Below are positions 30,748-40,884 of a stretch of 64,000 nucleotides of DNA, in pieces. The stretch spans positions 1 to 64,000 of the forward strand of contig CALMIK010000024.1 in the NCBI GenBank assembly GCA_937863995.1, written 5' to 3'. The notes under the pieces are model-generated. The model did no database searches, had not been told where the DNA came from, and saw only the letters and a program-made list of their open reading frames with translations. Every line of letters starts with the position of its first letter. The stretch's first letter is position 1. The translations under genes and the position numbers were made by a program. Source of the stretch: an uncultured Chelatococcus sp. (lineage in GTDB: Bacteria > Pseudomonadota > Alphaproteobacteria > Rhizobiales > Beijerinckiaceae).

Positions 30748-31965
30748 TTACTTCGCGACCAGCGGGCACTCGCTCTGCGACAGCGGGCGGAATGCCTGCT
30801 CGCCGGCCACCGTTTGCAGAATCTTGTAGTAGTCCCACGGCGCCTTGGACTCGGCGGGGGTCTTCACCTGCGCCAGGTACATGTCGTGCACCATGCGGCC
30901 ATCGTCGCGGATGTGGCCGTTCTGGGCGAAGAAATCGTTCACCGGCGTGGCCTTCATCTGCGCGATGACCTTTTCCGCCGCATCGGTGCCGGTGGTATCG
31001 ATCGCCTTCAGATAATGCGTGACGGCCGAGTACACGCCGGCCTGCGACATGGTCGGCATGGCGCCGTGGCGCTCGAAGAAGCGCTTCGACCATGCGCGGC
31101 TGTCGTCGGTGCGGTCCCAGTAGAAGGCCGTGGTGAGATAAAGGCCCTGCGCGACGTCGAGGCCGATGGCGTGGATATCGGTGAGGAAGATGGCGAGCCC
31201 GGCGAGCTTGGTGTTGCGGGTGAGGCCGAATTCCTGCGCCTGCTTCAAGGAGTTGACGGTGTCGCTGCCGCCGTTGGCGAGCGCGATCACGTCTGCCTTG
31301 GTGCCCGGCGCCTGCATCAGGAACGACGAGAAATCAGCCGTGTTGAGCGGGTGTTGCACACCTCCCACCACCGTGCCGCCGCTCTCGCGCACCACGCGCG
31401 ACACGTCCGCCTGCATCGTGTGGCCGAAGGCATAATCGGCGGTGAGGAAGAACCAGGACTTGCCGCCCTCCGCGACGATGGCCTTGGCGGTGCTGACGGC
31501 GGCGGCATACGTATCCCAGGTCCAGTGGATGCCGTTGGGCGAGCAGGCCTTGTTGGTGAGGTCGGCAGTGCCCGCGCCGGAGACGATGAGCACGCGGTTC
31601 TTCTCGCGCGCGAGCTGCTGCACCGCTAGCACCACGGACGAGTTCGGCACGTCGATGATCATGTCGACGCCGTCGGTATCGAACCAGCGCCGGGCGATCT
31701 GCGCGCCGATGTCGGCCTTGTTCTGGTGATCGGCGTCGAGAAGCTCAATGGTTTTGCCGCCGGCTTTCTTGCCGAAGTCCTCGATGGCCATTCGCGCGGC
31801 GACGACAGAGCCGGGGCCGGCCAATGACGAAAACACGCCGGACTGATCGGTGAGCACGCCGATCTTGATCGTGTCGTTGGATACTTGAGCCCGGGCAGGC
31901 GAAACAGCCTGCGCAAACAAAACGGAACAGGCAGCTGCGGCAAGACAGATGCGCAAATTATTCAT
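30748..31965 (-). CDS. ABC transporter periplasmic substrate-binding protein (branched-chain/aromatic acid type), orphan
   Basis: A 405-residue type I binding protein (Peripl_BP_6, LivK-like). A signal peptide of about 26 residues ends PARAQ. The mature protein begins NDTIKIGVLTDQSGVFSSLAGPGSVVAARMA and includes WFFLTADYAFGHTMQADV, typical of subgroups that bind aromatic or short organic acids. No permease or ATPase gene lies nearby, so it must use components encoded elsewhere. It is the last gene of a catabolic cluster and has its own 17-bp palindrome upstream at 32060-32076, the same as those at the other two promoters of the cluster. The likely cargo is the acid that the cluster degrades. 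Confidence 0.88.
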   Translation of the reverse strand: MNNLRICLAAAACSVLFAQAVSPARAQVSNDTIKIGVLTDQSGVFSSLAGPGSVVAARMAIEDFGKKAGGKTIELLDADHQNKADIGAQIARRWFDTDGVDMIIDVPNSSVVLAVQQLAREKNRVLIVSGAGTADLTNKACSPNGIHWTWDTYAAAVSTAKAIVAEGGKSWFFLTADYAFGHTMQADVSRVVRESGGTVVGGVQHPLNTADFSSFLMQAPGTKADVIALANGGSDTVNSLKQAQEFGLTRNTKLAGLAIFLTDIHAIGLDVAQGLYLTTAFYWDRTDDSRAWSKRFFERHGAMPTMSQAGVYSAVTHYLKAIDTTGTDAAEKVIAQMKATPVNDFFAQNGHIRDDGRMVHDMYLAQVKTPAESKAPWDYYKILQTVAGEQAFRPLSQSECPLVAK

Positions 31966-31990
31966 GAAGTCCTCCCTTGATTATTATCGA

Positions 31991-32008
31991 AGCCGGCTTC
32001 GGCCGGCT
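31991..32008 (-). other. hairpin in the leader of the binding-protein gene
   Basis: Perfect 7-bp stem (AGCCGGC/GCCGGCT) with a 4-base loop, about 26 bp before the start codon. It sits just upstream of the GGGAGG ribosome site, so it could stabilise the 5' end or affect translation. On the plus strand the loop is TTCG. Confidence 0.4.
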
Positions 32009-32059
32009 CCTTTATATTTTGACATGGTGCCAGATTTTCTTTTTGATAGGCAAAAATCT

Positions 32060-32076
32060 ATTCCGCGCTGCGGAAT
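32060..32076. promoter_or_regulatory. IclR-type operator, site 1 (binding-protein promoter)
   Basis: Perfect palindrome ATTCCGC-GCT-GCGGAAT, 95 bp upstream of the ABC binding-protein start. It recurs at 37396-37412 and 39788-39804. IclR regulators usually bind short palindromes of this kind, and an iclR gene lies within the cluster. Confidence 0.75.
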
Positions 32077-32096
32077 TATTAGCGCTCTACTGACGC

Positions 32097-32876
32097 TCAA
32101 AGCAGGCCGCGGACAAGCCCGCCGTCGACGGTGATGTTCTGGGCCGTGATGTAGTCGGCATGCCGCGAGCAGAGGAAGGCGCAGAGCGGGCCGAAATCGT
32201 CGGCGGTGCCTAGCCGTCCGGCGGGAACGGAAGCGGCCATCCGGGCGGCGGCTTCGTTTTCGGAGGTGCCGTCCCGCACTGCCCGGGCTTTGATCACGCG
32301 CTCTAACGCGCCGGTCGCCATGAGGCCGGGCAGGATGTTGTTGACGGTGACGCCCTTGCCGGCCACTTCCCGCGCCAGTGTCGCCATGGCGCCCGTCAGT
32401 CCCGCGCGCACGCCGTTGGCGAGCGCCATGTTCGGGTAGGGCTCCTTCACCGCGAACGAGGTGATGTTGACGATGCGCCCGAAGCCCGCCGCGATCATGT
32501 CCGGCAGCAGCAGGCGCGCGGCCTCGATTGCCGCCAGCATGTTGGTCTCGAGCGCGCGGCGCCAGGTGTCGATGTCGTGGTCGGTGAACTGGCCGGTGGG
32601 CGGGCCGCCGGCGTTCGTGACCAGAATATCGATGGGGCCGAGCGCCTTGCGCGCCTCGCCGATCAGCCGCGCCGGCTCGTCCGCCTGCGAGACGTCCCCC
32701 CGCACGAACACCGCGCCCGGTCCGAGGCTCCTGGCGGCTTCCGCGCCCTCTGCCGGGTCGCGGCCGTTGACGGCGACACGCCCGCCGGCTTGCGCCAGGT
32801 GGCGGGCGCAGGAAAAGGCAAGCCCCTTCGTGCCGCCCAGGATGAGGGCGCTCTTGCCCTCGATGGCGAGTTCCAT
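32097..32876 (-). CDS. atypical short-chain dehydrogenase/reductase family protein
   Basis: A 259-residue Rossmann-fold SDR with a GGTKGLA nucleotide loop near the N-terminus, the VTNAGGP structural motif and a C-terminal TVDGG end. The catalytic Ser lies in NITSFAVKEPYP, but the usual Tyr-x3-Lys is missing: the aligned place reads LANGVR. This matches a divergent SDR subgroup whose members carry Asn and Arg there, and whose reaction is poorly known. It is fifth in the cluster that begins with the acyl-CoA ligase, so a role in oxidising or reducing a CoA-linked intermediate is likely but not shown. A GGGAGA ribosome site precedes the start. Confidence 0.85.
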   Translation of the reverse strand: MELAIEGKSALILGGTKGLAFSCARHLAQAGGRVAVNGRDPAEGAEAARSLGPGAVFVRGDVSQADEPARLIGEARKALGPIDILVTNAGGPPTGQFTDHDIDTWRRALETNMLAAIEAARLLLPDMIAAGFGRIVNITSFAVKEPYPNMALANGVRAGLTGAMATLAREVAGKGVTVNNILPGLMATGALERVIKARAVRDGTSENEAAARMAASVPAGRLGTADDFGPLCAFLCSRHADYITAQNITVDGGLVRGLL

Positions 32877-32921
32877 GGCGTATTCTCCCGATTTTGTGGC
32901 GCTGCGCGGCTCGTCTCTCGC

Positions 32922-33706
32922 TCAAGCGCCGGTATAGCGCGGCGGCCGCTTCTCGATGAAGGCGCGCATGCCTTCGTTCTTGTCCGCGGTGGCGAAGAGA
33001 ACCTGCAGCGCCTTGCGTTCCAGCGCCAGCGCCGCCGACAGAGACGCATCCTGCCCCATAAGGATGACTTCCTTGATCTGCGCGAGTGCGAGCGGGGGCA
33101 GGCGCGCCATCAACCCGGCCATGTCCATGGCGGCTGCGAACACCTCGTCATCCGGCACCAGTTTGCTGACGAGGCCCATGGCGTAAGCCTCTTCGGCATC
33201 GATGATCTCGCCGGTGAGGCAAAGGCGCATGGCCTGAAACTTGCCCACCGCCCGGGTCAGGCGCTGGGTGCCGCCCGCTCCCGGCATGATGCCGACGCGC
33301 ACCTCCGGCTGGCCGAAGCGCGCGCCGTGTCCGGCGACGATGATGTCGGCATGCATGGCGAGTTCCAGCCCGCCGCCGAGCGCGAAGCCGTTGACAGCCG
33401 CGATCACCGGCTGGGGGCAGCGGCCGATGGCCTCCCATAGCCGCTCGTTGTGCCGCAGGTACATGTCGACGGCGCCGATTTCGGCCATGTCCTGAATGTC
33501 GGCGCCGGCGGCGAAGCTCTCGCTGTTGCCGGTCAGGACGACGCAGCGCAAACCGGTGTCGTCGACGAAGCCGTCGAAGATGTCGGCCAGTTGCCGGCGC
33601 ACCGGCATGTTGAGGGCATTGCGGACCTGCGGCCGGTTGATACGCACGACCGCGATGGCTTCGCTCGGGCGCTCGAAGATGACTTCGGGGGCGGAAACAT
33701 CGTCCA

Positions 33707-33707
<1 letters not shown>
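32922..33707 (-). CDS. enoyl-CoA hydratase (PaaF/crotonase type)
   Basis: A 261-residue crotonase. Both catalytic glutamates of true hydratases are present: Glu near residue 115 in GGGLELAMHAD and near residue 135 in FGQPEVRVGIMPGAGGTQRL. The oxyanion segment AAGADIQDM is also intact. The protein most resembles PaaF, which hydrates 2,3-dehydroadipyl-CoA. Its ATG overlaps the stop of the thiolase gene by a few bases. Together with the PaaH-like dehydrogenase and thiolase in this cluster it would complete a beta-oxidation of a dicarboxyl-CoA. Confidence 0.9.
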
Positions 33708-34924
<1,217 letters not shown>

Positions 34925-34934
34925 GACGAACTCC

Positions 34935-35744
34935 TCAAAGCGGGCAGTCCTTGTCGAAGGCGGGGCGGCGCTTCTCGCGCAGCGAGGCAAGCCCTTCCTG
35001 CACGTCGGGGCCGCGAAAGCCCATGAATTCGAGCGCCAGAGACGTATCGAAAGTGGGGCCGGCAAGGCGCAGCCAGTTGTTCAGCGCATACTTTGTCCAG
35101 CGGATCGCGGTGGGCGAGCCGGCCGCGAGCCGCTTGGCCACGTGCAGCGCCTTATCGTGCAGTTCGGCGTCGTCGACGCACAGCGACACGAGGCCGATGC
35201 GCTCCGCCTCCTCGCCGCTGAGCGGCTCGCACAGCAGCAGGTGGTATTTGGACTTGGCGAGGCCGCACAGCAGCGGCCACACGATGGCGGCGTGATCGCC
35301 CGCCGCGACACCCAGCCGCGTGTGCCCGTCGATGATGCGCGCGGTCTTCGAGGCGATGGAGACATCGGCGAGAAGCCCGGCCACGAGGCCCGCGCCCACC
35401 GCCGGCCCCTGCATGGCCGACACGATCGGCTTGGAGCAGTTCACCAGGTTGTAGACGAGGTCGCGCGCCTCCTTCCAGACGCGGGTGAGGGTGTGGAAGT
35501 CTTCCGTCATCTCCTTGACGAGATCGAGATCGCCGCCCGACGAGAAGGCCTCGCCAGCGCCGCGAATGATCGCCACCGACACGTTCCGGTCGGCGTCGAT
35601 GTCGCGCCACACGCGCACCAGCTCGCCGTGCATCACCGCGTCGGCCGAATTGAGGCGTCCGGGATTGTCCATGGTGATGCGCAGGATGCGCTCTTCCGGC
35701 CAGTCGAACTTCAGACGGCTGTAGTTTTCGTAAGGGCTGGTCAT
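34935..35744 (-). CDS. enoyl-CoA hydratase/isomerase family protein lacking the hydratase Glu pair
   Basis: A 269-residue crotonase-fold protein. The oxyanion part [12 protein letters not shown] and [21 protein letters not shown] are recognisable, but at the places of the two hydratase glutamates it has Val/Ala and Gly/His (segment [17 protein letters not shown]). Simple hydration is therefore unlikely; isomerase, hydrolase or decyclase chemistry is possible. The start at 35744 overlaps the ligase stop by four bases. An upstream in-frame extension lies within the ligase gene and was not used. Confidence 0.85.
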   Translation of the reverse strand: MTSPYENYSRLKFDWPEERILRITMDNPGRLNSADAVMHGELVRVWRDIDADRNVSVAIIRGAGEAFSSGGDLDLVKEMTEDFHTLTRVWKEARDLVYNLVNCSKPIVSAMQGPAVGAGLVAGLLADVSIASKTARIIDGHTRLGVAAGDHAAIVWPLLCGLAKSKYHLLLCEPLSGEEAERIGLVSLCVDDAELHDKALHVAKRLAAGSPTAIRWTKYALNNWLRLAGPTFDTSLALEFMGFRGPDVQEGLASLREKRRPAFDKDCPL

Positions 35745-37288
35745 ATCTTCTTTTCCCTGTCCTTCCAGTATGGCTCGCGCAGGACGTTTTTCTGGATCTT
35801 GCCGATGGGCGTCTTCGGAAAATCGGCGACGAACTTCACCAGGCGGGGACGCTTGAAGCGCGCCAGCCGCTCGGCGCAGTGGGCCACGAGATCTTCCTCG
35901 CTCACGTCGGCCTCGGACCGGAGCCGCACGTAAGCCACGGGAACCTCGCCCCATTTGTCGTCCGGAATGCCGAAGACCGCGCATTCGCTCACCGCTTCGT
36001 GGGCGTAGAGCACGTTCTCGATTTCTTTCGGATAGACGTTCTCGCCGCCCGAGATGATCATGTCCTTCGAGCGGTCGATGAGCGTGACGAAGCCGTCTGT
36101 GTCGACGGTGGCGAGATCGCCGGTCCAGCCCCAGCCGTGACGGAAGAAGGCCGCCGTCTGCTCGGGCTCCTTGTAATATTCCAGCATCACGTTCTCGCCG
36201 CGCGAGACGAGCTCGCCGACCTCGCCCGCCTTCACCGGGCGGCCCTCGCCATCGACCACGGCGATGTCGACGTTGTAAGCCTGTCTGCCGACCGAACCGA
36301 GCTTTTCAGGCAAATGCCAGTGCGGCAGCACCGTGACGACGCCGACCTCCGACTGGCCGTAGATTTGCGTCAGCTTCAGATTCGGCAGCTTTTCGAGAAG
36401 CTCGCGCTGCACCCAGTCCGGCATCGGCGCGCCGGCGAATGACAGCTTGGTCCAGGCGCGGAAATTGGCTGCGTCGAAGCCGGGGGCGCTCACGACCATG
36501 CTCGCCTGCGTCGGCACCATGAAGGCGGCGGTCATGCCGGTATCGCGCGCCATGGCGGTGAAATCGTCCACGCTCCATTTCGACAGGAACGCGCAGGTGC
36601 CGCCCGCAAGCACGGTGGGCTGGAACATGATGTTGAGGGCCGCGACATGAAACAGCGGCGTGACGATGCCGACGACGTCGCGGTCGTCGATGGCTTCTTC
36701 AACCATCACCGTGTGGGCCGTGATGGCGCGGTTGCGGTGGCTCGCCAGCACGCCCTTAGGCCGCCCGGTCGTGCCGCCGGTGTAGGTCATGCAGAACGGA
36801 TCGTCCTCATGGATGGCGATTTCGGGAAGGGTTGGCGCGCCTTCGGCCAGAAAGGCGTCGAAGCCCGTCGCGCCCGCGCTTTCGCCACCGATCGAAACGT
36901 AACGGCCGATCTTCGGCAGGCTGGCGCGCACGGCGGCGATCTTGTCGGCGAAGACGTGCTCGAACAGCAGAATTTCGACATCGGCCTTGTCGAGGACGTA
37001 TTGCAGTTCCTCCGGTGCGTAGAGCACCGAGATGTTCACGAGCACGCCGCCCGAGCGCGCCGCGCCGAAGAAGGCAATGCCGTATTCGGGCCGGTTGCGG
37101 CAGACGATGCCCACCTTGGCGCCCTTCGCCAGCCCACCCTTCGCCAGCCCGTTTCCGATGAGAGCATTCGCGAGCCGGTTGGCCGCGACGTCCAGTTCCC
37201 GATAGCCAAGCTTCGTGCCCTGCCAGAGAATGGCGGGCTTTTCGGGAAAACGTTCGGCCGAGCGACGCAGCATGTCACCGGTCAACAT
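35741..37288 (-). CDS. acyl-CoA synthetase (AMP-forming)
   Basis: A 515-residue ANL-family ligase that converts an acid to its CoA ester through an acyl-AMP. The P-loop motif is [13 protein letters not shown], the later core motifs are [12 protein letters not shown] and [18 protein letters not shown], and the catalytic Lys is in KTPIGKIQK. First gene of the minus-strand cluster and presumably the entry step. The substrate is not clear; the whole resembles fatty-acyl or cinnamate/benzoate-type ligases, not phenylacetate-CoA ligase. The ATG at 37288 has a GGAGG site. A tandem duplication of a 12-bp unit gives the sequence [11 protein letters not shown] near residue 50. Confidence 0.9.
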   Translation of the reverse strand: MLTGDMLRRSAERFPEKPAILWQGTKLGYRELDVAANRLANALIGNGLAKGGLAKGAKVGIVCRNRPEYGIAFFGAARSGGVLVNISVLYAPEELQYVLDKADVEILLFEHVFADKIAAVRASLPKIGRYVSIGGESAGATGFDAFLAEGAPTLPEIAIHEDDPFCMTYTGGTTGRPKGVLASHRNRAITAHTVMVEEAIDDRDVVGIVTPLFHVAALNIMFQPTVLAGGTCAFLSKWSVDDFTAMARDTGMTAAFMVPTQASMVVSAPGFDAANFRAWTKLSFAGAPMPDWVQRELLEKLPNLKLTQIYGQSEVGVVTVLPHWHLPEKLGSVGRQAYNVDIAVVDGEGRPVKAGEVGELVSRGENVMLEYYKEPEQTAAFFRHGWGWTGDLATVDTDGFVTLIDRSKDMIISGGENVYPKEIENVLYAHEAVSECAVFGIPDDKWGEVPVAYVRLRSEADVSEEDLVAHCAERLARFKRPRLVKFVADFPKTPIGKIQKNVLREPYWKDREKKI

Positions 37289-37369
37289 TCTTGTCCTCCC
37301 CCTGTTCATTGTTATGCAGGTTCGCTGTGTGCGCGAACGTTACATGGACTTTCGGCGAGCGGGATGTTA

Positions 37370-37397
37370 TTCGCAACCTAAATATGCAGAATGCTAT
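37370..37397 (+). promoter_or_regulatory. candidate promoter of the IclR gene
   Basis: TTCGCA and TGCTAT are separated by 16 bp, with the -10 element running into the palindrome at 37396-37412. Bound regulator would block polymerase, as in autorepression. The match to consensus is only fair. Confidence 0.35.
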
Positions 37398-37412
37398 TCC
37401 GCACAGCGGAAG
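37396..37412. promoter_or_regulatory. IclR-type operator, site 2 (ligase/iclR divergent promoter)
   Basis: ATTCCGC-ACA-GCGGAAG, differing from a perfect palindrome only in the last base. It lies 15 bp before the iclR start and about 108 bp before the divergent ligase gene, so it can control both. Confidence 0.75.
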
Positions 37413-37426
37413 AATGGGAGGAAGTC

Positions 37427-38206
37427 ATGGACAGGGACGACAGGCAGTTCGTGCACGCGTTTGCCCGCGGGCTCGCCATTCTGGAGGCGCTGTCGCGCGA
37501 GCAGAAACCGCTCGGGAACAGCGAGCTTTCCCGTGCCACCGGCCTGCCGCCTTCCACCATCAGCCGGTTGACGCACACCGCGATGGAACTCGGTTACCTG
37601 CGCTACAGCAAGTCGCAGCGCGTCTATGAGCTGACGCCCAAGAACCTCAGGCTCGGCTATCCCGTGCTCGCAGGGATGACGCTGCTCGACCGCGCCAGCC
37701 CCCTGCTCAAGCAGCTTTCCGAGCAGACGGGCGAGACGGCGGGGCTCGTCATCCGCGACGGCCTGCATGTCACCTTCGTCGAGGTGGTGCAGGGGTCGGA
37801 ACTCGTTGCGGTGCGGCTCGCCACCGGCGGGCGCCTGCCGATCGCGGTTTCGGCGGCGGGTGTCGCCATCCTCGCTGCGATGGCCGAGCGCGACCGTCGC
37901 ATGCTGGCCACGCGCGTGCGCGCGCACCTCGGCCGCCGGGGCGGAGACCTGGAGCCTTTCAATGCCTGCCTCGCCGAGGCGGTCGATCACGGCATCGCCT
38001 TCATGCGCGACACCTGGCGGCGTGGCATCGGCGGGCTGGCCATCGGCCTCGACAACAACGGCGAGGCCGTTGCCATCACCATCCCGATCGCGACCGGAAG
38101 CGTCAGCGAATCCGACATGCGCGGGCGTCTCGCGGATGCGCTGCGCGCCACGGCGGCGCAACTCGGCGATGCCGTGCCGCTCACGCGGTCCAGACCGGGA
38201 GTTTGA
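37427..38206 (+). CDS. IclR-family transcriptional regulator
   Basis: A 259-residue regulator with an N-terminal winged helix-turn-helix (about residues 12-70; GNSELSRATGLPPSTISRL) and a C-terminal effector-binding domain (MTLLDRASPLLKQLSEQTGETAGL, then GVAILAAMAERDRR). It is divergent from the acyl-CoA ligase operon and has an operator palindrome right before its ribosome site. PobR/PcaR-type IclR proteins control aromatic-acid catabolism and bind a pathway acid or CoA ester, consistent with this cluster. Its 3' end overlaps the convergent dehydrogenase gene by 26 bp. Confidence 0.92.
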   Translation: MDRDDRQFVHAFARGLAILEALSREQKPLGNSELSRATGLPPSTISRLTHTAMELGYLRYSKSQRVYELTPKNLRLGYPVLAGMTLLDRASPLLKQLSEQTGETAGLVIRDGLHVTFVEVVQGSELVAVRLATGGRLPIAVSAAGVAILAAMAERDRRMLATRVRAHLGRRGGDLEPFNACLAEAVDHGIAFMRDTWRRGIGGLAIGLDNNGEAVAITIPIATGSVSESDMRGRLADALRATAAQLGDAVPLTRSRPGV

Positions 38207-39680
38207 GCGCGGCGCGCCGCCGCAACCACTGGCTCGGCCGGTAGCGGTCGTCGCCGGTCAGCGCCTGCAGCGCAGTCAGCACCGCGAGGCTGTTGCCCGT
38301 GCCGAACGCATCGACGAACTCGAGTGGCCCTTGCGGATAATTAAGCCCCAGGCGCATCGCCTTGTCGATGTCGTGCGGATCGGCGATGCCCATCTGGGCC
38401 ATTTCGCAGCCGAGATTGCCGACCATGGCCACGATGCGCTGGGCGATGAACCCCGGCGAGTCGCCGATCACCGTCACCGTGCGTCCCGACGCGGCCAGCA
38501 GGTTGACGACCGATTGGAGCGCTGCCGGGGCCGCGCCCGGGGCGGTCATCGCCACGATGCGTTTCGTGGTGTCGAAGCCGAGATCGAGCGCCACCAGCCG
38601 CCGCGCGTCCTGCCCGGTGCGGACGGCAACCGCCGTCGCATCCTCGCCCACCGGCGCGCAGAGCAGGGGCGAGACGCCGTCGTCGCGCTCGAGCACCGCG
38701 ACACCGAGATCTCGGACAAGCGCGTGCAGCCTGTCGCCCGGTTCCACCAGCACGACCGCGTCGGCCGCGCTCCCGGCCGTTGGCGCATCGGGCGAGGTCT
38801 GCGCGTCGCCGTCGCCATAGCCGTAGAAGCCGCGTTTCGTCTTGCGGCCGAGTTGCCCCGTCTCCAGCAGGTAGCGGTGGCGCGGGGTCGAGCGCAGCCG
38901 GGGATCGCCGAAGAAGCTGTCGTGAATGAAGCGCGTGACGGGAAAGTTGACGTCGATGCCGGTGAGGTCCATCAGCTCGAACGGCCCCATGCGAAAGCCG
39001 CAGCAATCGCGCATCACCGCGTCGATCTGGGCGGGCGTCGCCGCGTTCTCGTGCAGGATAGCCAGCGCCTCGGTGGCGTAGGCGCGCCCGCCGAAATTCA
39101 CCAGGAAGCCCGGCGTGTCGCGCACGCGCACCGGCTCGCGGCCGAGACGTTCCCCGAGATCGAGCAGCGCGCGCACGGTGGCCTCGGTGGTTTCCGGGCC
39201 GGGGATCACCTCGACGAGCCGCATGAGCGGCACGGGGTTGAAGAAATGCAGGCCGCCGACGCGCCCGCGGTTGCGCAACTTCGCGGCAATCGAGCCGATG
39301 GGCAGCGACGAGGTGTTCGACGCCAGAATGGCCTCGTCGCCGACGATTTCCTCCAGCCGGGCGAACAGGTCACGCTTGACGGCAAGATCCTCGACGATGG
39401 CCTCGATGACCACGTTCGCACCAGCGAGCGCTTCCAGCCGGTCCACCGGCACGAGCCGGGCGATGGCCGCTTCCGCCGCCTCTGTTGGTAGCTTGCCGTC
39501 GGCGGCGCGCTGCCGCAGGCGCTCGGCGATGCCGTTGCGCGCGCGCCGTGCCGCGCCCTCGCGGGTATCGAAAATGCGCGCCTCGATGCCGGCTTGCGCC
39601 GCGACTTTCCCGATCCCCGCGCCCATCGCGCCGGCTCCCGCCACGCCCAGAACCAGTGCCTCCCCGATTGCCGTTGCCAT
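38181..39680 (-). CDS. 3-hydroxyacyl-CoA dehydrogenase (PaaH/PaaC-like)
   Basis: A 499-residue NAD-dependent dehydrogenase. The dinucleotide loop GVAGAGAMGAGIGKVAAQAG opens the chain; DTREGAAR follows. The signature region HFFNPVPLMRLVEVIPGPET is complete, and helical C-terminal domains follow (LMDLTGIDVNFPVT; GFIAQRIVAMVGNLG). The length and the duplicated C-terminal half are those of PaaH/PaaC, which oxidises 3-hydroxyadipyl-CoA. The ATG at 39680 is chosen because of GGGGGA upstream. Divergent from the PaaG-like gene, with an operator palindrome between the two. Confidence 0.9.
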   Translation of the reverse strand: MATAIGEALVLGVAGAGAMGAGIGKVAAQAGIEARIFDTREGAARRARNGIAERLRQRAADGKLPTEAAEAAIARLVPVDRLEALAGANVVIEAIVEDLAVKRDLFARLEEIVGDEAILASNTSSLPIGSIAAKLRNRGRVGGLHFFNPVPLMRLVEVIPGPETTEATVRALLDLGERLGREPVRVRDTPGFLVNFGGRAYATEALAILHENAATPAQIDAVMRDCCGFRMGPFELMDLTGIDVNFPVTRFIHDSFFGDPRLRSTPRHRYLLETGQLGRKTKRGFYGYGDGDAQTSPDAPTAGSAADAVVLVEPGDRLHALVRDLGVAVLERDDGVSPLLCAPVGEDATAVAVRTGQDARRLVALDLGFDTTKRIVAMTAPGAAPAALQSVVNLLAASGRTVTVIGDSPGFIAQRIVAMVGNLGCEMAQMGIADPHDIDKAMRLGLNYPQGPLEFVDAFGTGNSLAVLTALQALTGDDRYRPSQWLRRRAALKLPVWTA

Positions 39681-39787
39681 GCGCGCTATCCCCCTGCGTT
39701 TCGAAACGGTCCCCCGGACCATGAGCGAGTGTCGACACGCAGCATATTGCAGCCTGCGGCGCGCGCCGCACCATCAGGCAGAATACA

Positions 39788-39804
39788 ATTCCGCATGGCG
39801 GAAT
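39788..39804. promoter_or_regulatory. IclR-type operator, site 3 (dehydrogenase/PaaG divergent promoter)
   Basis: Perfect palindrome ATTCCGC-ATG-GCGGAAT, 80 bp upstream of the PaaG-like gene and 108 bp upstream of the dehydrogenase gene. Same sequence as site 1 apart from the three-base centre. Confidence 0.78.
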
Positions 39805-39883
39805 AATGCAGGCTCCGCGGCGTGGACAAATCACCCTATGATCGCCGCAGCCGCCACATGTTGTCAGAAAGTGTCGAGCAGCC

Positions 39884-40684
39884 ATGCAGCCATCAACGAC
39901 CGCGCCCGGAGTGCGCAACGATGCGCCTGTTCTCGCGGAGCGCGGGCAGGGGTATCACGTCATTACGCTCAACCGGCCCGAACGCCTCAACGCCTTCAAT
40001 CCGGCGATGCACGCAGCACTCGTGGCCGTCCTCGACGCGGCGGAGGACGATCCCGACTGCCGCACCGTGATCCTCACGGGCGCCGGGCGCGCCTTCTGCA
40101 GCGGGCAGGATCTCACCGAAAGAACCGGCGCGCCGGGGCAGGCCGCGCCCGATCTCGGCGACAGCCTCGAACGCTACTACAACCCGCTCATCAGGCGGCT
40201 GCGGGGCTTGCGCTGCCCGGTGATAGCGGCTGTCAACGGGGTTGCGGCTGGGGCGGGAGCGAACATCGCGCTTGCCTGCGATATCGTGATCGCCAGCCCG
40301 TCGGCGCGCTTTCTGGAGCTGTTCACCCAACTCGGCCTGATCCCCGATTGCGGCGGCACATGGCTGCTCACCCGACTGCTCGGGCCGGCGCGCGCACGGG
40401 CGATCACGTTGCTGGCGGAACCCGTGTCGGCGGAACAGGCGCTTCAATGGGGAATGATCTGGAAGCTGGCGGAGGAGGGCCGCCTTCTCGATGAAGCGCG
40501 CAGTCTCGCCGCGCGCATCGCCGAAAAACCGCCCCTCGGGATAGAGCTGGCCAGACGCGCGCTCGACGCCGCAACCGTCAACGATCTCGACACGCAACTC
40601 GACCACGAGCGCGATCTCCAGCGCCGCGCTGGACAGGACCCGGCCTATCTGGAGCGGGTGAGGGCGTTTTTCGCCCACCGGTGA
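39884..40684 (+). CDS. paaG: PaaG-like enoyl-CoA hydratase/isomerase
   Basis: A 266-residue crotonase-family enzyme close to PaaG, which isomerises the ring-epoxide of phenylacetyl-CoA to an oxepin and also shifts enoyl-CoA double bonds. Diagnostic stretches are GRAFCSGQDLTER, ERYYNPLIRRLRGL and LGLIPDCGGTWLL, where Asp replaces the second hydratase Glu, as in isomerases. The typical upper-pathway genes (paaABCDE oxygenase, paaZ, paaK) are not in the window, so it may instead act as a double-bond isomerase for another CoA ester. Confidence 0.85.
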   Translation: MQPSTTAPGVRNDAPVLAERGQGYHVITLNRPERLNAFNPAMHAALVAVLDAAEDDPDCRTVILTGAGRAFCSGQDLTERTGAPGQAAPDLGDSLERYYNPLIRRLRGLRCPVIAAVNGVAAGAGANIALACDIVIASPSARFLELFTQLGLIPDCGGTWLLTRLLGPARARAITLLAEPVSAEQALQWGMIWKLAEEGRLLDEARSLAARIAEKPPLGIELARRALDAATVNDLDTQLDHERDLQRRAGQDPAYLERVRAFFAHR

Positions 40685-40884
40685 CTGCTGCCTGCCGAAG
40701 CACTTCCGAGCAAGCCCCAACTCAACCCCAGGTTTCGCCGGGGGCCTTAAACCTGCTGTCCATCGGAACCGTGGCGGCCGTTCGCGCGAATTGTCGCAAC
40801 CCATGCCTGGAGCATTGAACAAACCATTCGTTGATGTTTTCTGGATAAAAGTAATTCAATGCATCGAATGTTTTGGAGTATGCC
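40685..40884. other. gene-free gap before the DUF4214 gene
   Basis: Two hundred bases without a supported gene. It turns AT-richer over the last 70 bp, where the promoter of the next gene should lie. I see no clear hexamers, repeat copy or operator palindrome. Confidence 0.45.

Noticed and set aside
31966..32059. A sigma-54 promoter upstream of the ABC binding protein (TGGCACC on the minus strand)
   Set aside because: The -24-like half is there, but the -12 GC is missing at the right distance.
37120..37155. Tandem 12-bp repeat inside the acyl-CoA ligase gene as a phase-variation site
   Set aside because: The unit is a multiple of three bases and only two copies exist, so changes would not shift the frame.
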